Counted from the first letter of the stretch, positions 32,283-46,100 are shown. The stretch: DNA of 64,000 nt from Eudorina sp. 2006-703-Eu-15 (GCA_003117195.1 BDSI01000237.1:1-64000), one strand, 5' to 3'. Notes: generated by a model from the sequence alone, not told the origin. A program made the numbers and translations.

Positions 32283-35200
32283 TCAGTTAGACTCCGGCAA
32301 GTCCCCGACCAGCTGCTGCGGACCCGTGGACTCCGCCACCAGGACCGAGCCGGCGGGGAGCCGCTGAGCGCCACCGGGTACGGCACCCTCCACGGCCTGC
32401 GCCCGACCACGGTCTCCGGCGTCCCGCAACTCCTCCAACATAGGGCCCAGCCAGCAGTCCATTACGTCGTCACTGCCGTACCACACCACCCCTGCGTCCC
32501 GGCGCAGGTCGAGGAGTGAGAAGAACGACGGCGCCAGCCAGGGTAGAGGAGCAGGAAGGGAGGAGATCAGGTCTGGTGCCGGAGGATGGTATAAGGAATT
32601 GAGGGGCTTGAGGGATGTTAGCGCACATCGGGGGGGTTGCGTTACGCCACGTCATGTGGTGTTGTCCAGTGTGATATTGTATGGTGGCGCGGTGTGATGT
32701 GATGCAGTGTCATATCGAGGCATGCGGATGGGCACGGAGAGACAGCAACGATTCCAACCCACCCACCCACCTATCCGCCCCCGCAGTCACAAACCAGCAC
32801 GGTTGGGATGGACCGTGCCGCGCCCACCTCCCCCCGCACAACCGGCCCCTCCTTGTCTCCAACTCCCATCTAAACCTCCTTTTCTTTGCCGTCCAACTCA
32901 TATCAAGCTTCCCTTCATACTGCAGCGGCGCCGACTGTGACCCAATCCCGCACCACGAGACCTGATTTCAACTCCGGTCAAGCCGTCCCGTTCCAATCAA
33001 CCGTCGCCACATACGCCCTCCCCTCCCCCCAGTCGCCCACCTGACTCCTCGTCGAAGGTGCCTATTCTGGACATGGAGTGGAAGACCCCGTCCAGCACCA
33101 GCTGGCGAGCCCCCGGCAGCATGGCGCTGCGGAGGGGGACCACACAGTCCCCGGCGAGGCCCTCGCCCTCGCCACACACCTGCAGGGATGAGGGGGCGCA
33201 CATCGGGAGGTAGCTGGGGGAGTTAGCTGGGAAAGGAGAGATACCGTAGTAGCTGGGAGAGGAGCGGAAAGGAGGGGTGCACAGAGGTAGTGAGAACGGA
33301 ATACCGTACTCCCTTCTGCATGATGTCCATCATGGCTTTTCACTCGCAAAGAACAGGCGGGTAGGTTGTCGCCGGGGCGGGGACGAGCAGGAGAGGGTTT
33401 CGCAACCTGATGACACGGCCGCACCGCACGTGTGCGCGCGCACCTCCTGGTAACTGTCGTACGCGTACTCCTCCGCGACCCGTGGGCCCTTCCGCTGGCG
33501 GGGGTTCTCGCGGTGGCCGCGGACCGTGCGGCCGCACACAGTCAGGTAGCTCACACCCGCGGGCGCAAAGAAGGCCCCCGGGTAGCTGCGGTCCACCCAG
33601 CCCTGGGCGCCGCCTGGGGGGAGAGGGGAGAAAAGAAGAGCGGGAGGCAGTGGCCAGGTGGTCCAATCGGGAAGGACAGGCAAAAAAGGATAGGGGGTCC
33701 GCCACTGGACAAATGTGGAATCTGCAACTTCCCAAAGGGGGGCCCAGCGATGTGGTGATGACTGCCCTGCCTCACTACCAGAACGGACCGTACGGCACCG
33801 TACTTTCAGTGCACAGTACCAACGGCGGCGCGCGCGCACCCGTCATGTCCCGCTTCTTCTCGGGTGGCGGCGGCCGCTGCGGAGTGCCCAGCGTCACCAG
33901 CATCCGCACGCGCGGGTGCGGCGCGGCGCCGGAGGTGCCGGGGGGCGGCAGCGGCTGGCCAGCAGCGGCAGCACCAGAGGGGGCAGCTGCATCCACGGCG
34001 GCCGAGTCCGCCGCCATCGCCGATTGGTAGCGGGGGTCCGCCAGGAACGCCCGGCCCAGCCAGCCGCCCGCGGAGTGCCCCACCAAGATCACCTGGAGGC
34101 AGGACGGCGGCGTGGACGGGGTCGGGGTCAGGGTCGAGGTCAGGGTCAGGGTCAGGGTCGGGGTCGGGGTCAGGATCGGGGTCGGGGACGGGGTCGGGTC
34201 GGGGGCAACACACAACCTATGATGCCTTGCCTTCTTGGGGTCGGGGGCAACCCCAAGAAGGCAGGGCATCATAGGTTGTGTGTTAAACTGCCATGAGCCG
34301 TGAGACAAGGTGCCGGTGACAGTGTTGCCAGGAACCAACAAACTGCCGCGGCCAGCGGTCTCGGGGTCGAACCGAGGATGACGTGCCGCGGCGCGTTGCC
34401 GCCCGCACACAAAGCAGCACCAGACAAGGAGGCGGTCGGATGGGGTGGTCAGCTCCGGCGCTGTCGGCAGCAGCACGTGCACTAGGCGGTCCCGCGGAGC
34501 CTGCTGGCTGCCCGGTGAAGCAGCGGACCTCGTAGCCCCCCCCTTTGTCGTCCCAAAGGCCGCCCCCGTTCCCTGCCGCATTCCCTCACGGGCTTGTTCT
34601 TTCGTTTCATTCCCCAAGGGAAGCCACGTGCTCACTTGCTCCCTCCCAAACCCCAAAGATTAGCGGCTCCCATCCCAGCCACGGAAACCTAGAGCACAAA
34701 CGGGCTGTCTACAGCCCCCCTCCCAGAATCCCAACGCAAACCATCGCGAACCCCCCACTTACACCCTTTTCGCGTAATCCCCCACTTGCACCAGCCCGCT
34801 TCCACCCCGCTTCCACACCTGCGCCTCACCTGCTCTGACCCCGTCTCCCGCACCGCCCGCTCCACCGTCTCCGCCACCCGCTCCAAGTACCTGAGAGGGA
34901 GAGCGGGAGAAAGGGGATTAACGGAAGGCAAGTCCAGCCCAAAACGACCCCCACGAGATGAAGAGGCGCGTAGGGCCCGAGACGAGGGCGGGCGTCACGA
35001 GGTAGGGCGATCTATTATAGGACCCTAGCCGTTCATCTCTCCCACCCCCACCAGGTGCCCGGTCATCCAAGCATTTACGGTTTGCTTCCGCTTCGACCGA
35101 CCATCTTTACAGCCCTGGGACCGGCTTCCTTGCCCCTCACCGCTCCCCCCCTCAACCCCCTCACTCCCTTAACCACCCTCACCAGGTGTAACCCGGGTGT

Positions 35201-36178
35201 GTGGTGAGCTGCCCCCGCCAGAAGCCCCGGGTGAGTAGACCCCGGGCCACACGGAACCAATCCTTGCGCTCCACGGGGACCACGAAGGGCTGCCAGCCGC
35301 GGACCTGGGGGGAGGGGTGGGTGTGTCCGCAGGGCGGGCAGACACGGTGGGCGGGTGCGAGGGAGGGCAACGTGAAGTGCACTGCCACAGGAGGCTGGGA
35401 GGGAGAGGCAGGATGGCGAGGATGGGCGGCCGAAGATCGGCGTAAAGAACGCAGCACGCAGCAGGCTTCTGGGGATGAAGGCATGGCACGCGCCGTCGGT
35501 GGGCACGATAGATGAGCTATATGTGGCTTGCGGTTGACGGGGCCGGATGTGCCGGCACCCGCTGCATCGATTCCCTCGGCCCACAGCCCCGGGGCTCAGC
35601 CGTACCGCAAGGGACGTGGCGATGGCCGCTTTCTTGTTGCCAAAGGGCTCCGTGTAGTCCGTGGTCGCGTTACCGAAGCCCGGCAGAATGACGATGGCTG
35701 GCGCGTCCGAAGGGGCGTTCACAGGCGCTACCCCGGACGGCCGCGACCAGCGGAGCTGGTTATCGCGCCACTGCGCCTCTATGACATTTGAAAGGGGGAA
35801 GGGATCGACAGCGGACAGGGCAGGATCGTGTGCGGCTAGGAATTCGAACATACGTTTGCACTGCGGGAGCATGGACAGGAAGCAGCCCGCAATTCGACAG
35901 CTTGTTGTATGTCATGCGCATGGCACAACGCTCCAAGAGAACACACCGAATGCCAGGGTTACTGCTGTGACCTGGTTGCTAAGATGCTCACCCGGCAAGC
36001 TTGCAACGTCGCTATGTACAGCATGTGTAATGATGCAATCCGTGCGTTCATCAAGGAGTATCCTCGAGGCCGCAACGCTTGTAGGACATGCCCGGAGGAC
36101 CGGAGCCACTGATTTGCGTCTCACGCGAAGGCTCCCCGACCTTGAAGATAATCGACAATTGCTGTGTCCTAACAACAT
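32283..36178 (-). CDS. Alpha/beta-hydrolase (lipase-like), copy B, likely plastid-targeted
   Basis: This is the tandem paralogue of the gene at 25,091-28,894. Exons are about 35,880-35606, 35304-35183, 34890-34830, 34092-33840, 33613-33444, 33179-33041 and 32491-32283, with lengths identical to copy A except exon 6 (139 versus 151 nt, in frame; DGVFHSMSRIG versus DGVFHYIFHYMSRIG) and the last. GHSAGG, GDCVVPL and DGVFH are retained. A candidate transit-peptide exon runs 36178-35992 (MLLGHSNCRLSSRSGSLRVR) and ends at a good GTGAGC donor. Its joining to the next exon is not resolved. The stop follows VGDLPESN, probably the ancestral C-terminus. Both copies look translatable, suggesting a recent duplication. 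Confidence 0.75.
34119..34203. repeat. GGGTCA/GGTCGGG minisatellite, lipase copy B intron
   Basis: Same unit as at 27,006-27,051 but expanded. It is followed at once by a long inverted repeat. Confidence 0.7.
34207..34284. repeat. 34-bp inverted repeat (hairpin) in lipase copy B intron
   Basis: The left arm (34,207-34,240, starting AACACACAACCTATGATG) and right arm (34,251-34,284) pair with one mismatch around a 10-base loop. Copy A keeps only a sequence like the right arm (about 27,052-27,090), so the palindrome formed in copy B after duplication or was lost from A. Confidence 0.8.
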
Positions 36179-36837
36179 GATGCTAATGTGTCAAACGAAA
36201 GTCCAGATGGAATGGACACGGATTTCCCTTAGTCTATGGCTACTGCGAGGGCGAAGTCAGATGCACCTATCAATGAAATAAAAAATATGAAGTATGCTAT
36301 GTAGTAACTCGTTTGAGTACAACAGAGGGTGCGACATGCAATGCTGATTTCACATTTTCTGCTGTCCAGCCGTACCCCCGTGCTGCGGTGTTGCCGTGCT
36401 GTGGTGCCACGGTCAGCGACAGCGTCACAAAACTTTGCCGAATGAAGTCACTGCCTGTACAATGACATCAGGTGCATGAGTTTTCCTTACCAAGACTGAC
36501 ATGTCTGAAAATTACTTACGGCCAGGCCAATAATGTTCACTGTTACCACAACAAAAACCGCAGCTGCTGGTGGAAGTGGTAAGCGTTTTCAAAAATATGT
36601 AACATGCGCGGCAGAAGCTCATCGCCGAGCGGAAGATGAGGCGGGAAGGCGCGAGCCCGTCCGCAATCCTGGAAACCTGGAACTCTTCTACTTTTTGCGG
36701 TGAGGCATGCTGCTCTGAGAATCTTAAAATAGCGGTGTGCATTGGGGTCTGTGCCCGGGAAGTGCGAGCGGTTCGACAACATGCCCAGAATGCGCAGTCG
36801 AAGTCCGGCAACTGAACGCACTCCTACGCTCCTCCCA

Positions 36838-39800
36838 CCAGATGTGTAAAGCATTTGGAGGATTCAAGCGAGGCTGGCCGTTCCGGCTGGGCATACGGCC
36901 TTTCCAGAGCAACACAGAGCATCGGCCAGCATCCTACGCGCATCCGAACTGCGCAGCAGCTGAAAGCGGTCCACGGCGTGGGCGAGTTTACCACAAAGGT
37001 GGGTGCACCAAACGGATTTGCTGAGGTCCTGAGCCACCTGCACACCTCCGGTGGTGCGGCAGGCTGCACGTGCTCGTCCTTCGCGGCACGCGGCGTTTCC
37101 CCGCCACAGACTATGAGAGCATGTTCTTACGGGCAGGGTCGTGCCAACTGGGAGAAACGGCTTGCTCGAAGGCGGTCGCGTCTTTTGTTGATAGTGCGAG
37201 AACGTCATTTTGCAGCGAAGTTCGGGTTAGGACTCGCTCCCGGACCAGCATCTTGATTCCTCCCAAGTGAATGATCGCTTCCAGCTACCATCACAACCTT
37301 CCACGCAGTCGCAAACGACCCCGCCCCCCACCACCTCTAGAGCAACTCACACAACCTTGCCCATTCCCAAGTTCCAGTCTTTGACTTGCTCAATCTCTGC
37401 TGCGTCAATGTCTTGCCAGCAAGGAAATCCGCAACCATCTCGATCCCTAGCCGGCATTCACAACAACCGCGACGTTACGCCCTTCCCCACTGTCACGCCG
37501 GTCGTAGCTGGTCGTCGAGGTGCTGTGGAAAGAGTACCCTCCCCCCGAACCCGACTCGGATGAGGAGCAGCTGGAGGAGGAGTTGCAGCAGGCGGCGGCG
37601 CTGCCAGCGGCGGCGGCAGCTGGCGGCGGCCGCGGCCGGGGTCGCGGCCGTGGCGCCGCTGCCACCGCCGCCGCAAGGGCAACCGTAGTAGGTCCGCACG
37701 ACATTCCATTCGGTGACACAATGGTGGTCAACATGGGTGGTGAGGGCGGGGATGCGGATTTGGGAACAGCCACCGGAGCCAGAGGCCGGGGCCGGGGGCG
37801 CGGCCGGGGAGCCGGTCGCGGCCGCGGTCGCTTGAAGCGCGGAGCCCAGCAACCTAACAGCGGCGGCGACGACAGTGACGGCGGCGGTGCTGGCGGCGGC
37901 GGAGGAGGCTTGACGGCGTTAGCAGCTGTGAACCTCAACGGCGGCGCCTACGGTGCCTTTGGTGGTGACGCGGCTGCGGGTGGTGCTGCCGCGGTGTACG
38001 GCGGCGGTCTCGGGGCGTACGGCTCAGGTGGATTGAGCCAGGGGATGGACGGCGCCGCGGTTGGTGGCGGGGTACAGGGAGTGGTGGCGGCCCCGCCCCG
38101 CAAACGTGCGCGGCGGAACAGCGACGAGGGGGCCGGCAATGGCGGGCCCCGCAGCTACGCGCCCGACCCGGGAACGTCCAACTACGCCTTCATGGTCGTG
38201 ATGTACATGGTGAGTGAGCTTGGGACGGAGGGACGGACACAGGAGGGAGGGAGGAACAGGGACGGACAAGGATGCCGGATGGCATTTGTTTTGCGAAATA
38301 TGAATGAACGAACGTTACAGCGGACCCCGAAAAGGCATCAAATATGTCAGACCTCGATCTGACTGGACCTGCGCGCCGCATTTCACACGGAAGAAGGAGG
38401 GTTAGGGAAGGAAGCCTTGGCCGGCATACGGACGAGGGGCCTTGAACCGCTCCCTTGCCGTCCACGGGGTTCAAACGAAGCACAACTCCAAAGCGAACCC
38501 GGGCCAACCTCGGGTTGAGTCCCTTCGAGGGTTTGCGCACTTGGGTTTTGAGCGGTCAGCAACATTGCTGTTTTACGGAATGGTTTCGGCGTGTGCGCGA
38601 GAAAGTGCCGTACAACGGTGTCGCCGCGCGGTGACCCACATGAGCGGTCAAGCCATGAGGCGCCGCAAACCCGTCCGCGCCAGTGGGGTGCTTGGAAGCG
38701 TTACGCGCGGCGTTGGCAGCTTTGGGATTCCCATGACCGATCTGGGTCACATCCATCTGGGTCGGATTCCTTAGGGTCGCATCCATTTGGGTCACAGTCA
38801 TCCGTCACCGAGAGAATCCCTCCGTTTCGCGGTTACGCGGAACTCAGCCCCCACAGATACACCGTGGTCAGGATTCGGTCCGAGCGCCGGCAGTGCGTTC
38901 GAATGTTCGAGTGATGCCCTGATCCTTGCATGACCCGGCTCCTGGCTTCCCTCCTGCGCTTCCTGTTTGCCACGTCACCATAGTGATCAGAGGGTATCCA
39001 AAGGGTTCCAAATCCTGAAATGATTCGGAATGGGACCTCCCGACGATGATAATGACGCAGACGAGTGCCGACAGCAGAGGCCACTCACGGCGGCCCCAGC
39101 CAGCCGGCCTGCCGGGCCCGATGCCCCCGCTGGTCCCTGACAGTCAGCGTCAGCGAAACAAACGGCACCGCCCGCCACATCCATCGCTCAACAACGCCCA
39201 CCGCTCCCTGTCCGCCGTCTTTCCCCGCTGTGACGTGGGCGTCGCCGTGGCATGGACGCCTCCAGGCCTGGAAGCGCGATCGTCGGCGGCACTGGGACAA
39301 GGACGAGTTGATGGCGGCGGCCCAGGCCAGCGGCCTAGCCCACAAGGACATACACGGCGAGAAGGACCTCTCGGCGCCCGGCAAGGCGTCCAACTTTTAC
39401 GACGGCTGGTCTTGCTTCAGGGTGTGTGCATGTGCGGGCGGTGGTGGCGTGGGCTTCCGGGGTTGTGATGTTTGTGGGCGATCCGCGTCCGGGGCGCGTA
39501 ATGTAGCCACATACCATTGTTTCTAAACCCTGTCCCCGCCCGGCCTCCGGGCGCCTTGCTCAGCCCGCCCCGGCCCCCTTGCCTCCCGGCTCCCACGGCA
39601 CTGCTCCGCCCGGCCCCCCGATTGCCCTGCCTCCACTGCATTGCTCCGCCCGGGCCTCCCCCTCCGGGCTCCCCGGCCTTGCGCCTCAGAGCCTGATCAA
39701 GCGGGACCCCCCGATGGCCAGCGAGCGCACCAAGGCCAAGGGCTCCCGCGGCAAGGAGTTCACACTGACCAACCTGGGCTGGGCGCTGGCGGGCCGCCTC

Positions 39801-42800
39801 TACAAGTCGGCGGTCAGGTGGGTCGGCGCAGGGGAGGGGAGCAGCCGGAGTCACCGTCCGTCGCCCCGACCATCCATTCCCGTGTGTGTGTTATATATCT
39901 GACCGAGCCTGGCGCTGGCCAAGGGCAGTCAACCCAGCCCTAACGGAAAGACCACCGAAGCGCTCTCCTCCGTCTGTGTCTGTGTCTGTCCGCGAGCACT
40001 ACAGCTGTAATGACGCAGCGTCGCCCCTGCCGCCGCGCTGACTGGGCCGGCCCCCCAGTGAGATGGAGTCCGAATGGCCGATGAGACGCATCAGATCCAT
40101 AAGGCAGGGCTTGTGCGCGTGGAGTGGCGACATGGGGAAATGCAGGACACTTAGATGCCCCTGAAGCATTTTTTCCTACACATGTTGTGCGCTGTCCCAC
40201 CCTTCTGCTCCCATCTTATCACCAGCCTGAGACCCAGTCCGATTACAGCACACGTTTTTGCTCGGATTATATAATTACGAACCAGTCACGAACTGAGCAA
40301 CGTTAAGCCCGGGGCGCGTCGTCCCTTTCGTCGCCCACCCGTCACCGCCCGCGCGCCCTGCCGTGCCGCCGCAGGTACCGTGAGGTGCAGCCGCTGCCGG
40401 ACCTGACTGAGGAGCAGGTGGATGAGGAGATCCGCCGCTACTGCGAGGTGGAGGAGGTGGAGCCCGTGCTGCAGGCGTACCCGGGGGGCACACCAACGAA
40501 GCCGCGAGGTGCGAGTCGGGGTGCGGGTAGGGGCGCCGCTGGGTCACGGGTCCGCCAGGGTCAGGCTCCTGGGGCCAGGTACCAAGACAGTGGAGAGCTT
40601 GGGGAAAAGCTGCACACTTCCAAAATCATCTTCCAAATCAAAACGATGAACCCCATGGGAAGCTAGGGATGAGCGGATGGGGGTCAAGCGGGTGAGACAG
40701 ACAGCGGCGGGAGGCGATGTGGCCTCTTCGGGGGAGGATGTTCGGATCAGGCTAGCGCCCGTGCGGGAGGTCCCAGGGGATGGTGCTTTGGGAATGTCAA
40801 GGAGGTCCAGGGAAGGTGTCCCCAGCAAGACGATGCCACCTCACTGACGCCGTCGAGTTTCCACCTGTGGACCTCGGAAACCGTGTCGCAGTCCTGAACC
40901 TCAAATCTTCGAGGTGAAGTCCACGGGCCAGATGGCCCGCTGGTCGGCGGTGCCGCCACCCGGACCCCAAGTCTGCGCTCTCACTGGCGCCCTGACGTGT
41001 TCTGTGAACCCCCATCTGCATGCCCCTCCCACCCCACCCCACCCCCTCAGGCCGTGCCTATAAAGGCTTTGAGCCGGGGCCCCGCCTGGAGCGCGGCGGC
41101 AGCGGGGGCGCCGCTGCCGCGGCAGGGACAACAGCGGCTGCGGGTGCCGCCGGGCCCCCGGCCGGCCCCGCCGCGGCGGCGGCCGCGGCGGCTCCCCTCC
41201 GCGACCACGCTCCGCAGAGGGCACGACGCCAGCGGCGGACCAGCGGCGCCAGCGGCCTCAGTGCGGGCGACCTGAACACGGGCGGCTACGATCCGGACGA
41301 CCTGGCCATGGGGCTCGGTGGCAGCCAGGGCTTGGGGGGCAGCCAGGGCTTGGGGGGCAGCCAGGGCTTGGGGGGCAGCCAGGGCTTGGGGGGCAGCCAG
41401 GCGCGGATGGGAAGCCAGGGGGCCCTCGGGCGGGCGGGCAGCGGGCACTGTATGCCGGGGTTCGAGCCCGGGGGGTCGCAGGGCGCGTTCGCGGGTGTGC
41501 CCGCGGCCCTGGCGGGCTTCGCCCTCCCTGGCGCCAACATGGCGGACATCTTCACAAGCGCGGGGCAGGCCTTCGACAGTGGCCTGCGCGCCGGCGGCAC
41601 AGCGGCGGCGGCGGCGGTCCCGGCGGGTCGCCCACGTGCTGCGAGTGGCCGGGTCCAGGCGGCGGGGCTGGGGGCCGCGCCGGCGGCGCAGCCGCCGCAG
41701 CCGCAACCGCAGCCGCCGCAGGTGGATCGGAGGCAGCAGGCGGCGGCTGCCGCTGCGGCGGCGGAGGCTCGAGCTGCAATGGCTGGGCCCGCGGCGCCGC
41801 GACCCCCGCCTGCACCTGCTCGACGTACCGTGGACGTCGTAGAGCTTCTGGACAGCAGCGACGAAGACGGCGACGACGGTGGCAGCCGCGGCGGCGGCAG
41901 CGGCGGCGGCGGCGGTGCCGCCGCAGGTGCCGGCGGCGGGAACCTGTGCGGCGGTATCGCCGCCGGTGGCGGCGGTGCAGGTGGTTACGGCCGTGTCCCT
42001 CCGCCAGTAGGAACTGGCAGCCAGCCCTCGTCCGGACCGGGCAGCCAGCCCTCGTTCGGATTCATCCTGAACGGCCCCGACCCGGTCTCCACTGACAACT
42101 TCGCCCGACGCCACCAGCCCCAACAACAGCAGGCGCAGCAGCTTCAGCAGCCCCAGGACTTGGAGCGGGCGGGCAGCAGGACGGTCCCGCAGGCTGCGCT
42201 GCACGGCGTTGCCGGGCTGGGCCTCGCGACGGCTACCGGGCCAGGGCCGTCGACGGGAGCAGCGGCGGCAGCTGGAGGCGAGGCGGCGGGAGCGGCGGCG
42301 GCACGGCCGCCGGTGCGGCCGCGGCGGCCACAGCCGCGACCTCGCGTGCACATCCCCGAAACGGATGTGGACCAGCTTGTGGCGATGGGCTTCGACCGGC
42401 AATTGGCCCGGAAGGTGGGGGTGGGTGGGCTGTGCGGAAGTACGCGGAGGGTCTGACACAGCAGGCGGCGACCCGCATGCGCGGCGCAGGCCGTCGTGTG
42501 ACTGTCGCCGCCTGCCCCGCAACGTGCCGCCGCCCCTGCCGCCCGGCCGTGTGCCCTCAGGGTCCGCACGCCACCCGCAACTCTCCCCCGCAGCTCTCCC
42601 CAAACTTCCCTGCGGCCCGCTGGCTGCGGGCTGCGGGCTGGGGAGTGGGGGCTGAGCCGGCAGGAGATCAACCTGTCTCACCATGCGCGCATGCTGCGCT
42701 GCAATGTTTACCAGGTCGTTGGACAGGTCATGAGGACCGGTCCGGTGTTTCCACTGGTTGGCGGCCACATGCGGCTGCGCACCTGTGCTCCACCACCTCC

Positions 42801-43104
42801 CCTCCACACCCGTCCGCCTCCCTCACATTCGCCCTCCACGCGGACTAACTTCCCATAACATCTGTTATTCCTATACCCTACATTCTCTATACCTTTGGAT
42901 AATTTCAATGCCAATCGCTACACTCACCTGGGCGTGTTCGCTTGCGCCTCCTTGAAAGGCCCTCCCCGCCCTGCTGCCCCAGGCGCTGCAGCGGGTGGGC
43001 GGCGACCTCTGCCAGGCGATCGACCTGCTGGACCTGGTGGACGCGGGCGACCTCAGCCTGGGCGGCCACAGCGACACCTCCGAAGCGGAGGACGGGGCGG
43101 GCCC

Positions 43105-43137
<33 letters not shown>

Positions 43138-46100
43138 CAGATCGCCGGAAGCGGAAGCCCCCCGGCCGCCTCGCGCCGTCGCCGGGGCCCGGGCAGGGGA
43201 CCGGGGCGGAGCACCCGGGTTGGCCAAGTATGGATCCGGGACCGGGCTCGGCGCACTGGAGGAGGAGGATGAGCTGTTCAGAGGGGTAGGAGGCGAGCCG
43301 GGCGCCGGTGGCCTTCGAGGGCCGGTGGGAGGGCTGGGCCTGCCGAAGTTTATGGGCGTAGTGGCCCCCGGGGCAGCGGCGGCTGCAGGGGCCGTGGGGG
43401 TCATGGGGGCGGCGGCCGCGAGCGCGGGCGCGGGCGAGACGGCGGATGTGTTCGCTGGGCTGGGCGCGGCGGCGTCCGGGGCGGGGGTAGCGGCGCCGCC
43501 TGCCGGCGGGGTCCCGAAACGCGCCCGGGCCACGAAGAAGGCCGCCGCGCCGGCCGGTCCCGAGGTGGCGGAGGCGGCGGCTGAGCCCCCGGCGGCGCCC
43601 TTGGCCCGCAAGGGGTCGGCCACCGGATCCATTGGCTCTCAGCAGCAGCAGGGGCTGGGGCAGGGCCTGGCGTCGCAGCAGCAGTACGGGATGGGATCAC
43701 AACAGCAGTACGGGATCGGGTCACAGCAGCAGCAGTACGGGATCGGGTCACAGCAGCAACAACAGTACGGCATCGAATCGCAGCAGCAACGGCTGTACGG
43801 CATCGGATCACAGCAGCAACAGCTGTACGGCATCGGATCACAGCAGCAACAGCAGCAGTACGGCATCGGATCGCAGCAGCAGCAGTACGGACTGGGGTCT
43901 CAGGGGCCTTCCCGGTTGGGGTCCGGCTCGCAGCAGCAGCCGCTGGACGGTCTGGTGGACAGCCAACAGGCGGCTGCGGGAGGCAGCGGCAGCCAGGCCC
44001 TGGATCCGGAGGCCAGTGATGGATCCGAAGACCGGACGTAAGTGGGTGCGGGTGTACGGAAGGACAGGTACCAACGGACCCAAACGGGCCCTGTGGGCGT
44101 CTGGGTATCAACATCAAGCTGCTGTTGTAGATGGGGTGGGGAAGCGACGCCGCAGAATACATGCGGCGGAATGGCCAGCGGCCGCGATGACGGGTTGGGC
44201 GGCTGTTGTCCCTTGAGAGCAACTCGTGCTCTGCCGCAGGCGGGGCCCCGTCTGGTCTGCCAGCAAAGCAACCCAGTACACACCCACACCTGGCAAGCAG
44301 GCGCTGCTGCCTCGGTGGTGATTTAGAGGTTCGTCGTTTGCCGTGCCCGAGCGTTGCCACCCAGGGCTCTGAATGCCGCAAATCCACCTCATCCCCCCCC
44401 TTTACTTCCCCTCGTTCCCCCCACATTCCCACAGGATCTGTTCCTACGAGTGGATGCTGCCGCGGGTGTCCGAGGTGCCCTCCAACCACCGCTCGCTGCC
44501 CATCAGGTTGCCGCCGCTGCCCCCCGGCAAGCGCTTCGAGGAGGTGTACGACGTGAGAACTGTGTCTGGCGGGGGAGATGGTCAGATCGATGGTTGCGCA
44601 CACAGCTGTTCATTCGAGCGCTAATGCCTTCCATTTGGTCGTACCTGTTTATCCGTACCTCAATTGGCTTTTCGGAACACCTTGGGCGACTCCACCTTGG
44701 CCTGAGGGGTGCCCCAACCTCAGGGATGCCTCAACCAGTTACTACATCAACCGGCGACCTTCACCAGAAAAGCCTTCCTTTAAGTGGCTCAGCATACCCC
44801 CGCCTCATCCGGGTCCCTCCCACACCCCGGTCGCAGGTGGTGCTGCTGGCTGACAACCGGGAGCCTCAGGGCCTGCTGGACTGCCTGCGGGCGCAAGCAG
44901 CGGCCCAGGGCGTCAAGATGGTGGCGGGGGTGTCGCTCACGGTGGGCGACTTCCTGTGGGTGGCGGCCCGGAAGGGCGCGCCGCTCAGCCAGGCGTCAAG
45001 AGAGCAGTGGTGGGTCGGTGCCGGGCTGGGAGTTGGGGACGGCGCCTCGGTGCGGGTGCAGGATGGGAAACTGGAGGCACCGAAACGCGGCGGGGACCGC
45101 AACACGGCCGTCCTCGGGGTCCGCTCCCTGGAGGACAGGTCGCGGAGTGTGTCGTGGGTGCCCGTTTGCCTTTTGAAGGGCCGTGCAGCTGCTGGGGCAG
45201 GTGCCTCGCACTGTATTTGAGGTGTAGGGCCGACCATTGTAAGACGCCTACTACAGGCCGCCACACGCATCCAAGGCGGGGCCCCCGTGGTTGGGTGGTA
45301 GGACCACATGCGCCGTAGGACCACACACGCCGTAGGACCACACGCGCCGTAGGACCACACGCGCCGTAGGACCACACGCGCCGTAGGACCACACCGACGC
45401 TCGTTGTTTTTCGAGTGAGTCCACGGCGGACATACGGTAGTCAGCACCTGATCCAACCCTAGAGCTTTCCCTGTGTGCGGTATCGGTACCGTATCCCGCC
45501 GCGTTTGAACGGTATCTCCGCCACGTCATTTGGGTCTTGCCACTGGGCGCCGCGCCCCCTACCGTAGGTTCGTGCTGGACGCGGTTTTGGAGCGCAAGCG
45601 CACCGAGGACCTGCTGTCATCGGTGCGGGACGGCCGCTACGCGCAGCAGAAGTTCCGACTGCGGCGGTCGGGCATCCGGCGGCTGTACTACCTAGTGGAG
45701 GAGAGCATCGAGTCGTACCAGGGTGAGGCGGGGCCGGGCTGCGGGCGCCATGGAGCAAACCCATTGCTTGCACTGTGCAAAGAGACGCCCAGAGAAATGT
45801 CATTCGTCCTCCTCGTTCTGTGGCTCGGAAATGGAGGTGGCAGCCGGTGGTGCGGGACGCTGAAGGCTGGAGGCGCCCGTGCTTGCTGCCGGGCGCTTCG
45901 GTGGGTCTGGAAGTACGAGAGCAAAAAGGAGGTAGCGTGCTTGCCGTTGCTGGGCCGAAACGTTACACACGCGATGGAGGACATTGGTTTGGGTTGCCGG
46001 TGCGGCTTGGTTGCTGGATGCGCAGGTGCACGTCAGCATGCTGCTTGCGGTACTTCTGCGGTACCTCTGCGGTACCTCTGCGGTACAGAGGTACCTCTGC

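Larger units (their letters stand above)
29243..36375. repeat. Segmental duplication, copy B (holds lipase-like gene B)
   Basis: This is the tandem partner of 21,670-29,095. It begins with the same AAGCCCGGCAGTACGGCC near 29,246 and ends at TTTTCTGCTGTCCAGCCG (about 36,354-36,371). It keeps the uninterrupted form of the LINE insertion site near 29,585-29,605. It has gained a segment between about 29,915 and 31,295 that is absent from copy A. Confidence 0.85.
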
